A stretch of DNA of 26,711 nt from SM23-73-3 sp965369445 (GCA_965369445.1 CBDUQU010000023.1:1-26711); one strand, 5' to 3'; counted from the first letter of the stretch, positions 7,588 to 15,498 are shown. Notes: a model not told the origin generated them from the sequence alone. A program made the numbers and translations.

Positions 7588-7600
7588 AAGCGCCCCCATC

Positions 7601-7966
7601 ATGAAAAGATACAAACAAGAATTCGGAAAAAGGGGCGAAGCCCTGGCTGAGGAGTATCTGAAAAGAAAAGGCTTCCAGATTCTAAAGCGAAACTATCGTT
7701 ACGGACACAAGGAGATCGATCTGATCGCGAAGGATGGAAACACCATCGTTTTCGTTGAGGTCAAAGCCGGTAGATCAAAAAGCTTCGGAGCACCGCATGA
7801 GAGGGTAACTCTAAAGAAGCAGAAGAATCTGATCGAGGTTGCCAACGATTTTATTCAAAAGGAGAAAACAACTGGTTGCGATTTTAGATTTGACGTTCTG
7901 GCTATAAGTTGCCAGAAGGGTAAGGAGGATATAGATCACATAAAAAACGCATTCATGGTCGTTTGA
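7601..7966 (+). CDS. yraN: UPF0102/YraN-family nuclease-fold protein
   Basis: The 121 residues match the UPF0102 family, which has a restriction-endonuclease-like fold. The N-terminus has GKRGEALAEEYLKRKGF. The predicted metal site is EIDLIAKDGNTIVFVEVK: E48 and D50 (EID), E63 and K65 (VEVK). A helical segment and the short C-terminal strand HIKNAFMV follow. The family's function is unsettled; a role in DNA or recombination-intermediate processing has been proposed. It follows rnhB and probably shares its transcript. No SD is visible before the ATG, so translation may depend on coupling or on the preceding hairpin. The 3' end overlaps the convergent 8288-7953 gene by 14 bases. Confidence 0.9.
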   Translation: MKRYKQEFGKRGEALAEEYLKRKGFQILKRNYRYGHKEIDLIAKDGNTIVFVEVKAGRSKSFGAPHERVTLKKQKNLIEVANDFIQKEKTTGCDFRFDVLAISCQKGKEDIDHIKNAFMVV

Positions 7967-8288
7967 GCTCCTGCCTTTTCTCCTCTAACTGCTGGACTAC
8001 CTTTTCCCACACCTTTCCCCATTCATGTGGTCTCTGATTCAATCGGTCCACAAAATCATTCATCTCATCTCGGGTGACTCCAGCCTGCTCCAGAATCCGT
8101 TGTCGTTCTTCTGCCAGGGCGAGGCTATCTGATTTAAACTTCTCCGCAGCAAGGGAGAACTGAACGTACACTTCGACGAATTTGTCTTCCGCAAAGTCAG
8201 GGGACGACATCTGTCCTCGAAGGAGTAGAAAAACGACGATACAGAGAATCAGGCCTCCGGCTATGAGTAGCTTCGTTTTCGACATCAT
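7953..8288 (-). CDS. small membrane-anchored helical protein, DUF4296-like
   Basis: This 111-residue protein starts with one hydrophobic helix (about 6-23, LLIAGGLILCIVVFLLL), probably an uncleaved anchor or signal. A charged helical domain (about 32-111) follows, rich in E, K and R, with conserved-looking FVEVYVQ and ILEQAGVTRDEMNDFV. It resembles short exported proteins from candidate FCB phyla in the DUF4296 style, where a FVE.Y......E leader precedes an ILE..GVT.EE motif. That resemblance is from memory and not certain. No catalytic residues are seen. It converges on yraN with a 14-base overlap. The first two codons are both ATG with no clear SD, so the exact start is uncertain by one residue. 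Function unknown. Confidence 0.7.
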   Translation of the reverse strand: MMSKTKLLIAGGLILCIVVFLLLRGQMSSPDFAEDKFVEVYVQFSLAAEKFKSDSLALAEERQRILEQAGVTRDEMNDFVDRLNQRPHEWGKVWEKVVQQLEEKRQELKRP

Positions 8289-8307
8289 CTCAAGAATCCG
8301 AAATAAC

Positions 8308-8327
8308 TCGCACCCTAAAGGGTGCGA
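8308..8327. repeat. palindromic stem-loop in the 8289-8612 spacer
   Basis: TCGCACCC (8308-8315), loop TAAA, GGGTGCGA (8320-8327) form a perfect 8-bp stem, of the form I associate with dispersed REP-like elements. The rest of the spacer carries no gene. A TATGAT at 8578-8583 is a possible -10 for the 8613 gene, without a good -35. Confidence 0.45.
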
Positions 8328-8612
8328 CTACCATGTTATCGGGTTGGCGAAAAGGAACATCTCCGCATCTTTTGACCTCTCGCTCACACACACGATAACG
8401 GTCTCACGTTGATATCTTACGCTGATCCCGGTTGGAAGTCAAGTGCTTTTCCGGGATGAAAGCAGCCGGGCTTTTGACGTTGGGGATGCGAAGAATTTGA
8501 ACAGTAGAAAGGTCTTGCCGTATTTAATTTTGGAGTTAAATTGAATGTAGGGTTGCTGTTTTCGCATATCGATTCATTATGATGTTGCCCTAATCGAAAA
8601 GGAGCGTCAGTT

Positions 8613-11444
8613 ATGCTTGGAAAGAAGGAAAAATACGGCATTTGGGCTTTCGCCCTGTGCTTCACGATTGCCATCGTGTGGGCTGTTTCGGATAACATAC
8701 CGCCTTTTCATTCCCGCATGGAGATGCCCTCTTTTGAGAAGGAGGAGGGAGAAGAAAAGGACAAAGAAGAGGAGAAGAAGCCCAACGATTGGTTCTTCAT
8801 GCAGAGGGCGTATCCTTTAGGAGATATACCTATCGACAGGTACTTGGCCTCGGTGCAACAGGCGCAGCAGATGAGAGCAAAAACCAGCACCAAAGACGCA
8901 GTCGTTTGGTCAGAGGCAGGGCCGACCAACATCCCGGGCAGGATCACCGACTTAGCCATTCATCCGGATTATCCCAACACCATCTATGCCGGAGCGGCCT
9001 GCGGAGGCGTCTTCAAATCGACTGATAACGGTGCCACCTGGACTCCAATCTTTGACGACCATGGAACCCCCTCCATCGGAGCGCTGGCCATACATCCGGA
9101 CGATCCTTCCATCCTCTACTGCGGCACGGGTGAGGCTAACGCAAGCGGAGATTCTTATCCCGGAACCGGGATCTACAAATCCACCGACGGCGGCTCAAGC
9201 TGGACACTAATGGGGCTGGAGAACAGCTATCACATTGGCCGGATAGTCATTGACCTCCTCGATCCGAATGTCATATTCGTTGCCGCGGGGGGAAAACTAT
9301 TTGGTACCAACCCGGAAAGAGGCATCTATGAGAGCACCGACGGGGGCAACACCTGGCACCAGAAGCTGTACATCTCCGACTCCACAGCGGCCACAGACGT
9401 CGCCCTGGACCCGACCAATCCCGAAATCGTCTATGCCGCCATGTGGGAGAGGATCAGAGGTTCTACCTACCGGCAGGTGGGAGGCTGGACCAGCGGAATC
9501 CACAAATCTACTGACGGCGGAGACACCTGGTACCAGCTCACCAACGGGCTTCCTGCATCAGGCCCTGATGTCGGGCGCATCGGCATATCGGTGTGTGCCT
9601 CGTCACCCAACGTGATTTACGCCATCTACTGCAATCATCCGGGCGAGTTCATGGGCGTATACAAGTCCACCAACTACGGAGAATCGTGGACTCAGACCAA
9701 CGATTACGCGCTGGAAGGTTTCCTGGGAGGATTCGGCTGGTATTTCGGACAGGTTCGGGTCGACCCCACTGATCCTGACAAGATCTTTGCCATGGGAGTA
9801 TATCTTTACCGGACCACGAACGGCGGCAGTTCCTGGTCCGAGGTTGGGTATTCGGTACATGTGGACCATCATGCCATGTTCATCTCCCCGACTAATCCCG
9901 ACCAAGTCTACTTAGGCTGTGACGGCGGTGTGAATCTTTCCTCCAGTGGAGGAAGCAGCTGGAGCCTCTGCACCAGCCAGCCATCCACCCAGTTTTATGC
10001 CATCACCATCGATTATCTGAATCCGCAACGATTGTATGGCGGAACCCAGGACAACGGTACTCTCCGCACTCTGACCGGCGCTCTGAACGACTGGAATCAC
10101 ATTCATGGCGGGGACGGCTTCTACTGCAACGTGGATTACACCAACTCCAATGTGATATATGCAGAATACCAATGGGGATGGCTGCGCAAATCCACGAATT
10201 TGGGCGGTAGCTGGTACTACGTGATGGATGGGATAGACCTGGATGATCGCACCAATTGGTGCACTCCGGTGATTATGGACCCCGTAGACCACAACACCCT
10301 CTACTATGGATCGCACCGGTTGTACAAGACCACCAACGGGGGAGCATGGTGGGATCCCATAAGCGGTGATCTGACCAACGGTCCCGGCCCCGCAAACTTA
10401 ACCTACGGAACCATCACCACGATTGCCGTTGCACCCTCCAATACCCAGGTGATTTACGTGGGCACGGACGACGTCAACGTGTGGGTAACCACCAATGGCG
10501 GGGGAAACTGGACCAGCATCAATGCCGGGCTGCCCGACCGCTGGGTCACCCGGGTGGCGGTGGACCCCTATGATGAGTCCATTGCTTACGTCACCCATTC
10601 CGGGCACGATATCAGTGGAACGCTTCCTCACATATATCGCACCACCAACTATGGCTCGAGTTGGCAATCCATATCCTCCAATCTTCCGGAGGGACCGATC
10701 AACGACGTTATCGTCGACCCGATGAATCCGTCCGTTCTTTATGTCGGTTCGGATGTCGGCGTTTATGTGACCGAAGACTTAGGAGGAAACTGGGCGCCTT
10801 TAGGCACAGGACTCCCCGTAACCACCGTACATAATCTGGCCTTCCACGAGCCAACCCGCAAGTTAGTGGCCGGCACGCACGGCCGTTCCATGTTCTTCTG
10901 CCAGGTTCCCGAATCCGACACGATGCATGGGGTTCTGGTGGAGGCGGGACCCGATGAGAGCACCATTAACGCCAGCGACGTGACTGTCCAGTTTGTTCTA
11001 GAAAACACCGGCCTGGTGACAGATACCTTCGACGCTATCATAAGTGAACAACATGGGTGGAATCTGACTCCCTACTCATACTGGACAGAGCTGACCGCAG
11101 GAGAAGAGGACAGCGTGGAGATCACGGTGAGCGTTCCCCATGATGCCGCACTTTCGATGGTCGACGTGATCACCTGCCAGGCCACCTCACGGGGCAATCC
11201 CTCTTTCGTGGATGACGATTATCTCTGGGTCACGGTGAACGCCCTGAGGGGAGACCTTACTAACGATGGCAGCATCGAGCTAGGGGACGTGGTACATTTA
11301 GTCAATTATCTCTACCGAGGCGGACCGCCCCCGGAGATAATGGAGACCGGCGACTGCAACTGCGATGGAACTGTCGACGTAGGCGACGTGGTCTACCTGG
11401 TAAACTATCTCTTCCGCAGCGGGCCGATGCCTTGCGCTTCGTGA
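8613..11444 (+). CDS. secreted sortilin/BNR-type beta-propeller protein with dockerin
   Basis: This 943-residue protein begins with a signal or anchor helix (about 9-26) and an acidic KEEGEEKDKEEEKK-type linker (41-57). About 100-765 is a string of BNR/Asp-box repeats of the form KSTDGGSSW or KSTDNGATW, alternating with DPTNPE.IYA-type strands, as in sortilin/VPS10-type exo-propellers. A beta-sandwich of the APHP/NEW3 kind spans about 770-876. The final ~65 residues are a type-I dockerin with two calcium-loop repeats (DLTNDGSIELGD and DCNCDGTVDVGD), each followed by V[VH].LVNYL.R. It should be exported and bind a cohesin-like or surface partner. Any enzymatic role is unproven; Asp-boxes are not catalytic. 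AAAGGAG 8 bases before the ATG supports the start. Confidence 0.92.
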   Translation: MLGKKEKYGIWAFALCFTIAIVWAVSDNIPPFHSRMEMPSFEKEEGEEKDKEEEKKPNDWFFMQRAYPLGDIPIDRYLASVQQAQQMRAKTSTKDAVVWSEAGPTNIPGRITDLAIHPDYPNTIYAGAACGGVFKSTDNGATWTPIFDDHGTPSIGALAIHPDDPSILYCGTGEANASGDSYPGTGIYKSTDGGSSWTLMGLENSYHIGRIVIDLLDPNVIFVAAGGKLFGTNPERGIYESTDGGNTWHQKLYISDSTAATDVALDPTNPEIVYAAMWERIRGSTYRQVGGWTSGIHKSTDGGDTWYQLTNGLPASGPDVGRIGISVCASSPNVIYAIYCNHPGEFMGVYKSTNYGESWTQTNDYALEGFLGGFGWYFGQVRVDPTDPDKIFAMGVYLYRTTNGGSSWSEVGYSVHVDHHAMFISPTNPDQVYLGCDGGVNLSSSGGSSWSLCTSQPSTQFYAITIDYLNPQRLYGGTQDNGTLRTLTGALNDWNHIHGGDGFYCNVDYTNSNVIYAEYQWGWLRKSTNLGGSWYYVMDGIDLDDRTNWCTPVIMDPVDHNTLYYGSHRLYKTTNGGAWWDPISGDLTNGPGPANLTYGTITTIAVAPSNTQVIYVGTDDVNVWVTTNGGGNWTSINAGLPDRWVTRVAVDPYDESIAYVTHSGHDISGTLPHIYRTTNYGSSWQSISSNLPEGPINDVIVDPMNPSVLYVGSDVGVYVTEDLGGNWAPLGTGLPVTTVHNLAFHEPTRKLVAGTHGRSMFFCQVPESDTMHGVLVEAGPDESTINASDVTVQFVLENTGLVTDTFDAIISEQHGWNLTPYSYWTELTAGEEDSVEITVSVPHDAALSMVDVITCQATSRGNPSFVDDDYLWVTVNALRGDLTNDGSIELGDVVHLVNYLYRGGPPPEIMETGDCNCDGTVDVGDVVYLVNYLFRSGPMPCAS

Positions 11445-11471
11445 CGGATTGTGAAAGCAGACGGGGTCCTC

Positions 11472-12107
11472 TTACGGAATTAGAGACGCGTATCTACTAT
11501 CTAAACTTATGCGCTTCTCCATACAAACGGCGGATACGTTGAAGGAGGGAGCAAGCCTCCTCGCAATGCGGCTCACTACAAAATCGATGTACTGATCACG
11601 CATGAGGTTGCTTTTCTTAGCCGATTCGATTTCTTTGTGGGTGCGCTGAAGAGCATTATCGAATCTGGGCTGGAGGGCATAGTCAGGAATTAGCACAAAA
11701 CCGGCGAACATGTTGGCCTGATATTCCAGCCAGCCATAGTCTTCGTCGTCGATACTCAGATATACCTCCAACCATTCGTCTACAGACTTAAACTCCAAAC
11801 TCTCGTAGACTTTTTTGTGCAACCAGAAGTGGCCGATCTCATGAGCTAATGAAAACCTGTAGCGCATCGGGAAAGTGAAGTATATGTTTTGATCCAAGTA
11901 TATGGTGGTAAAATCCCGGGCGATGAATGCGTCATTGTCAAGGCTTTCCTTCAGATTGGCCATTGGCACAATATCGATTTCTAGCTTTGATTCGATAATG
12001 GTGTCAATCGGGACAGGCACTTCTCTATCGGCATTGTACGTGGAACTAAACTGATCTGAGTGGAGTCTGATGTCGTCCTTGCGCAGCTTCTCAAGTGGGA
12101 TCTTCAA
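11472..12107 (-). CDS. ImmA/IrrE-family zinc metallopeptidase
   Basis: This 211-residue cytoplasmic protein carries the gluzincin motif HEIGH (H89, E90, H93) in RYRFSLAHEIGHFWLHK, and a third-ligand glutamate E128 in LEYQANMFAGFVLIP. Both are diagnostic of the ImmA/IrrE (COG2856) family. Such peptidases commonly cleave a cognate XRE repressor to induce genes under stress. The XRE gene lies immediately upstream: its TAA is directly followed by the TTG start used here, with no spacer, so translation is probably coupled. A C-terminal helical domain (about 150-211) may sense the signal. The gene ends 27 bases from the convergent 8613-11444 gene. No integrase or phage gene is nearby, so mobility is not shown. 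Confidence 0.9.
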   Translation of the reverse strand: MKIPLEKLRKDDIRLHSDQFSSTYNADREVPVPIDTIIESKLEIDIVPMANLKESLDNDAFIARDFTTIYLDQNIYFTFPMRYRFSLAHEIGHFWLHKKVYESLEFKSVDEWLEVYLSIDDEDYGWLEYQANMFAGFVLIPDYALQPRFDNALQRTHKEIESAKKSNLMRDQYIDFVVSRIARRLAPSFNVSAVCMEKRISLDSRYASLIP

Positions 12108-12491
12108 TTACGAACCGCCTCGCTTTATTAGAGCAACTATCTCGTCAAGTTTTTCCTTCGGTACCTTTTCCCCTCGAAGCGTTCTGAAGAACAGGGGAAG
12201 CTTCTGAACCAGTTCTTCATCTCCAAGAATCTCGACCGGCATTTCTCCCCTGCACGCTGCTGCCCTATCATAGAACTCTCTCCAGTCGTCGGTGCCTTCT
12301 TTCAGACCAAGGGCACCCGCGTATCTGGCGAGCGATTCTTTGCTGGTTGGGGGCGTTAGTAAGCCCCTTTCCATTTTGCTGGTGTTCCCTGCATCAAAAC
12401 CGTTTTCCAGACAGAACTGGCGAAGAGAGATGTTTCTCTCCAGTCTTTTCTTCTTAAAGAACTCGCCAAAAAGCTTCTTGTAAGATTGCAC
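12108..12491 (-). CDS. XRE-family helix-turn-helix repressor
   Basis: The 127 residues carry an N-terminal XRE/Cro helix-turn-helix (about 8-70: LGEFFKKKR-like start, SLRQFCLENGFDAGNTSKMERG with the S.xE recognition segment). A helical tail ends in DEIVALIKRGG. It is expected to bind DNA as a dimer and to be cleaved or controlled by the ImmA/IrrE peptidase encoded directly downstream. The start codon is GTG, with GGAGGT 8 bases before it. An inverted repeat overlapping the predicted -10 box about 75 bases upstream suggests autoregulation. The pair could also be read as a toxin-antitoxin-like unit, but the peptidase active site is intact and no toxin fold is seen. Confidence 0.9.
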   Translation of the reverse strand: MQSYKKLFGEFFKKKRLERNISLRQFCLENGFDAGNTSKMERGLLTPPTSKESLARYAGALGLKEGTDDWREFYDRAAACRGEMPVEILGDEELVQKLPLFFRTLRGEKVPKEKLDEIVALIKRGGS

Positions 12492-12552
12492 GAGGGCGCA
12501 CCTCCTTACTTATAGATCAGGTGAAAGTGACCCGCTACCCCACCCGGCATCC

Positions 12553-12590
12553 GTTGTAATGATCATACAACACGTATACGATAGTGAATC
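12553..12590 (-). promoter_or_regulatory. candidate promoter/operator of the XRE-ImmA pair
   Basis: GTTGT and ACAAC arms (12553-12557, 12567-12571) flank the palindrome ATGATCAT. On the reverse strand the -10 TATGAT (12567-12562) lies inside this symmetry, with a weak -35 (GATTCA at 12590-12585, 17-bp spacer). A repressor bound here would block the promoter. Confidence 0.45.
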
Positions 12591-12652
12591 GGCGATTTAT
12601 TGCATATGCTGATATGTTTTTTTCAAGCCTTAGACCCAACCCACGCCCTAAA

Positions 12653-12682
12653 GCGTACGCCTACGGAGTTCCGCCAAGGCGT
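12653..12682. repeat. repeat-like stem-loop abutting the 12684 gene
   Basis: The element contains GCGTACGC (12653-12660). ACGCCT (12657-12662) pairs with AGGCGT (12677-12682), with a small GGA..TCC inside the loop. It begins one base after the stop of the 12684 gene on the reverse strand. Sequence just left of it (TTAGACCCAACCCACGCCC, from 12631) resembles 25787-25799 (TTAGACCCACGCC), suggesting a dispersed element. Confidence 0.4.
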
Positions 12683-12683
12683 C

Positions 12684-13139
12684 CTACGACGACTTGGTTC
12701 GCGGAATTGCATCTAAGATCTTCTTGGCAGCGGAAAGATACTTCTTCTCAGAAATCCAGAAGCTTAGAGCCCGGTACTTGCCTGATGCTTTGTGGAATGA
12801 GGTGTCCCAGAACCTGAACTTCTCGACGCTAAACTTCGCTTTAGGATCAAAGTAGGCGCCAGCTTTGGGATGGATGTAAACCCGCAGGTCTTTTCGAGTC
12901 ACATTGATGGTCAGAAACTCGCGTCCTTCGCAGAAGAACGAAATCGCCCGGCCGTCGTCCGGTCTTATCTCGTCGATTCTGTCAGCCAAGCCCTTGGTCA
13001 CATAGTCAAAGAGCGCGTGAAGCACCTGCATGGTGCCTTCTGTCTTCAGCCTCGAACCGAACCGTTGCCACATATCCCCTGGTATCATTTTTCTCGGAGA
13101 TTCATTTCTCATCTTATCCCTCTGTGATTTCGTCAACAT
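12684..13139 (-). CDS. conserved hypothetical protein, alpha/beta
   Basis: This is a 151-residue soluble protein with no signal or membrane segment. The N-terminal half is helical (about 20-55, MQVLHALFDYVTKGLADRI). The middle is beta-rich (FLTINVTRKDLRVYIHPKAGAYFD, about 75-98), followed by aromatic SFHKASGKYRALSFWISEKKY. I do not recognise the family. The start is uncertain. The ATG at 13139 has GGAGG only 1 base away. An in-frame TTG follows as the second codon. A later ATG at 13112 has GAGGG 5 bases upstream, and that version lacks the first 9 residues. It lies 23 bases after the EamA stop and may be the last gene of that operon. The last residues run into a repeat-like sequence. Confidence 0.65.
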   Translation of the reverse strand: MLTKSQRDKMRNESPRKMIPGDMWQRFGSRLKTEGTMQVLHALFDYVTKGLADRIDEIRPDDGRAISFFCEGREFLTINVTRKDLRVYIHPKAGAYFDPKAKFSVEKFRFWDTSFHKASGKYRALSFWISEKKYLSAAKKILDAIPRTKSS

Positions 13140-13162
13140 TCCTCCTTTAGAACAGTCCCTTC

Positions 13163-14068
13163 TCAGAGTCTCTTTCCCCCAGAGGGGTCCAAGCGGCTAA
13201 CACGTTGTTGTAGTATTATCCCCACCACAATGAAGATCAACCCGATTATGGTTGAGATTAAGATTGTCTCTCCCACGACGAAACGAATTAGTACCAGAGA
13301 TACGAATGGTGAAAGGTAAATTAAGTTGCTCACCTGCGCCGTCGTTCGAGATAGCTTCAGAGCTTTCAACCACAGCACGAAGGTGATCCCCATTTCAAAT
13401 ATGCCCACATAAGCTGCCCCGGCGAGTCCAGCGCCGGACGGAATTCGCAGTCTTGAGGAAAGCAGCATCGCTATCAGTATGAAGACGAACCCAAACAAGA
13501 AATTCAAAAACAACTTTGCCACCTCGTCCCGCTTGTCTTTGATATTATAAATCCAGAACAGCGCCCAGATTACTGAACTTCCCAAAGCCAAAAGCACGCC
13601 GGTTGGGTTACTGAAAGTCAACCCAAGTATGTCTCCCCGGGTTGAGATCACAAAAACGCCGAAATAGCTGATGAAGATCGCCAGGATGCTTTTGAATCCT
13701 ATCCTTTGCTTGAGCAAAGGGATGGACAACAAAACCAGCATGATGGACCAGGTGTAATTCAACGGCTGGGCCTCCTGCGCCGGAAGCAGGGAGTATGCCT
13801 TGAACAGAACCACATAGTAAAGGAACGGGTTCAGAAAACCCAGCATGGCGGATCGAAGATAATCTTTTCCTGAGTACTCTCTGAAAAGACTCAGCTTATT
13901 CTGGACCAGTAGAATCAGGAAGAGAATCACTACAGAAGCAATCGAGGAGAAAAACAGCAGTTGAAGGAAATCTAAGTATCTTAAGGAGACCTTGAAGGCA
14001 GATGCAACAGTCGACCAGAATAAGACCGCAGTGATGGCATAAAGATAAGCTTGTTTCTGTTTTTCCAT
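13163..14068 (-). CDS. EamA/DMT-family membrane transporter
   Basis: This is an about 301-residue membrane protein with ten predicted helices in two EamA-type halves (about 5-135 and 150-290). The motif AVLFWSTVASAFK in the first helix and PLNYTWSIMLVLLSIPLLKQR before the mid-point are typical of drug/metabolite exporters. The second half ends in LSPFVSLVLIRFVVGETI, the usual conserved C-terminal EamA motif. Substrates in this family range from amino acids to nucleotide derivatives and cannot be read from sequence. I chose the ATG at 14068, just before helix 1. A TTG at 14110, 6 bases after the upstream stop, would add 14 residues and is better placed for coupling. It follows the GNAT gene in the same operon. 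Confidence 0.9.
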   Translation of the reverse strand: MEKQKQAYLYAITAVLFWSTVASAFKVSLRYLDFLQLLFFSSIASVVILFLILLVQNKLSLFREYSGKDYLRSAMLGFLNPFLYYVVLFKAYSLLPAQEAQPLNYTWSIMLVLLSIPLLKQRIGFKSILAIFISYFGVFVISTRGDILGLTFSNPTGVLLALGSSVIWALFWIYNIKDKRDEVAKLFLNFLFGFVFILIAMLLSSRLRIPSGAGLAGAAYVGIFEMGITFVLWLKALKLSRTTAQVSNLIYLSPFVSLVLIRFVVGETILISTIIGLIFIVVGIILQQRVSRLDPSGGKRL

Positions 14069-14116
14069 TATGCGCTTTGAGGGCTTTGTGAAGCGCCAGG
14101 GTGCGGCCAAGCGGCC

Positions 14117-14584
14117 TCAACTCAAATCCAACTCCATGAATTTGGCACCTTCGATGGGGTTATAGCGATACGACTCAATTTCCTTGAAGTCTAACGAAAG
14201 ATAAAGCGCTATCGCCTCTTTCATGAACGGGACGGCATCCAGGCGCATGTGCTTATAACCGATCTCGCAAGCCTCTTCGATGATGGCCGTTGCCAATCCT
14301 TTCCCGATCCCTTTCTTTCGAAACTCCGGCCGCACGTATAGCCTTTTCATCTCACACACGCCTTGCGATATTTTCCTCAGAGCCACACATCCGGCTGTCT
14401 TCTCACCCTCCTGGGCAAGGAGAAAGCGGCCATCGGGCGGCGCGTATTCACCAGGGAATTCTGCCATCTCCTTTTTGAACTCCTGGAAGTGCAACTCAAA
14501 ACCCAACGAGGCGGTATACTCCATTAGCAACTCCCGCGCCTGGGGAAGATGTTCTTTGGAATCGACTTGAATTAGCTTCAGCAT
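14117..14584 (-). CDS. GNAT-family N-acetyltransferase
   Basis: This roughly 155-residue protein has the GNAT fold: helix-strand entry (LIQVDSKEHLPQARELLMEY), then GCVALRKIS..VCEMKRLYVRPEFRKKGIGKGL with the acetyl-CoA loop R-K-K-G-I-G-K-G (89-96). AIALYLSLDFKEI, the usual motif near the C-terminus, is followed by a final strand. It should transfer an acetyl group from acetyl-CoA to an amine; the substrate is unknown. The start at 14584 has GGTGG 8 bases upstream. A GTG at 14596, immediately after the stop of the DUF3147 gene, would add four residues. It lies between the DUF3147 and EamA genes in one operon. Confidence 0.92.
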   Translation of the reverse strand: MLKLIQVDSKEHLPQARELLMEYTASLGFELHFQEFKKEMAEFPGEYAPPDGRFLLAQEGEKTAGCVALRKISQGVCEMKRLYVRPEFRKKGIGKGLATAIIEEACEIGYKHMRLDAVPFMKEAIALYLSLDFKEIESYRYNPIEGAKFMELDLS

Positions 14585-14596
14585 ATCAAGGACCAC

Positions 14597-14947
14597 CTAT
14601 GCCATCATCCCAAGCTTCTTTAAAATTACAATCATAAGGTAGTAAAGGAGAACCATGACCATAGCTGAAATGATCAAGGCCGCATAAAAAGGCACTTTGT
14701 TCTTCAAAAGCAGAGGAAGCGTGATGAACAATGATAGAGAAGGCAAGACCATCCAGAAGATGCTGGTCGAAAGCTGGGAAACCCTCTCGACACTGGCCTT
14801 GTCTATGTAGAGCCAGATCATTGCCAGAACAGACACGATGGGTAGGGAAGCTAAGATTCCGGCCGTCAAAGAGTATCGCTTTGAGATCTCAGATATGGCA
14901 ACTATCAGAAGGGCTGATATTGTAAACTTCAGGACGTAATAGAGCAT
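14597..14947 (-). CDS. DUF3147-family small membrane protein
   Basis: The 116-residue integral membrane protein has four hydrophobic helices (about 5-20, 28-48, 62-80 and 88-110) and little soluble sequence. The segment ISALLIVAISEISKRYSLTAGIL with ASLPIVSVLAMIWLYID matches my memory of the DUF3147 family, whose role is unknown. AGGAG 5 bases before the ATG fixes the start. The gene follows the small His-rich membrane protein by 18 bases and precedes the GNAT gene by 12, so it is inside one operon. Two adjacent small membrane proteins suggest a shared membrane function, but this is only positional inference. Confidence 0.85.
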   Translation of the reverse strand: MLYYVLKFTISALLIVAISEISKRYSLTAGILASLPIVSVLAMIWLYIDKASVERVSQLSTSIFWMVLPSLSLFITLPLLLKNKVPFYAALIISAMVMVLLYYLMIVILKKLGMMA

Positions 14948-14965
14948 ACACTCTCCTCTTCTCTT

Positions 14966-15259
14966 CTAATGGGTGACGAAATTGTAGATGCCGTGAAACA
15001 ATGCCAACGCCACCGTAACATAAGCCAGCGTGTGATGAGTCCTCACCTTTACCTTCCCTTTCTTCATGAGCCGCCCGGCCACGACGGTGCTTATCACGCA
15101 GATGAGGGTTACCAATCCCGATATCACGCCAAACTCCAATCCTTCACCCTCTTCTTCATGAGTATCGTTCGCCGGTTCAGTATGAGCGAAAACCAATGGC
15201 ACTGCTAAGAATAACAGCGCAATCAAGACGATTCCGGTCTTACCGATAAGATCCTTCAA
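14966..15259 (-). CDS. small exported/membrane protein with conserved histidines
   Basis: I place the start at TTG 15259, 9 bases after GGAGG, giving 97 residues. The frame is open further upstream, but that part (to 15430) is low-quality and overlaps the promoter at 15346-15373. Residues 2-25 form a signal peptide ending AHTEP (LVFAH); an acidic linker (THEEEGEGLE) follows. Two transmembrane helices (about 43-61 and 76-95) are joined by a basic loop KKGKVKVRTHH. Histidines at 75, 76, 89 and 97 (RTHHTLAYVTVALALFHGIYNFVTH) recall the spacing of heme-b ligands in cytochrome b561-like small membrane proteins. That is a hypothesis. It is the first gene of the 15259-12684 operon. Confidence 0.72.
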   Translation of the reverse strand: MKDLIGKTGIVLIALLFLAVPLVFAHTEPANDTHEEEGEGLEFGVISGLVTLICVISTVVAGRLMKKGKVKVRTHHTLAYVTVALALFHGIYNFVTH

Positions 15260-15345
15260 GATATTAGCCCTCCTCAGCTTGAGATTCGATTTCAAAAATC
15301 CTGGCAAAGTCCGACCCGAAGTAAGCTGGCATTTTAGTTCTTTCC

Positions 15346-15373
15346 AATATAAAGTGTAAGGAGGGTTCTGCAA
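15346..15373 (-). promoter_or_regulatory. promoter of the 15259-12684 operon
   Basis: Reverse strand: TTGCAG (15373-15368), 16-bp spacer, TATATT (15351-15346). A leader of about 80 bases precedes the TTG start. Confidence 0.5.
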
Positions 15374-15498
15374 GGGAAAAGACAGGTTGGACGGAAACGA
15401 AGGGAAGTCGTGCCCTAAGCGATATGGCATGATGGAAGCGGCTCAATGGGACACTAAACTAACACGGGGCGATCTAAATTGCCCGGTGGGCGGCGAGA

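Noticed and set aside
11472..12491. Reading the XRE/ImmA pair as a toxin-antitoxin module
   Set aside because: The second protein has an intact HEIGH metallopeptidase site and no toxin motif; the repressor-peptidase reading is simpler.
15260..15430. Upstream extension of the small His-rich membrane protein
   Set aside because: It would put 57 poorly structured residues before a good signal peptide and overlap a promoter; GGAGG before TTG 15259 fits better.
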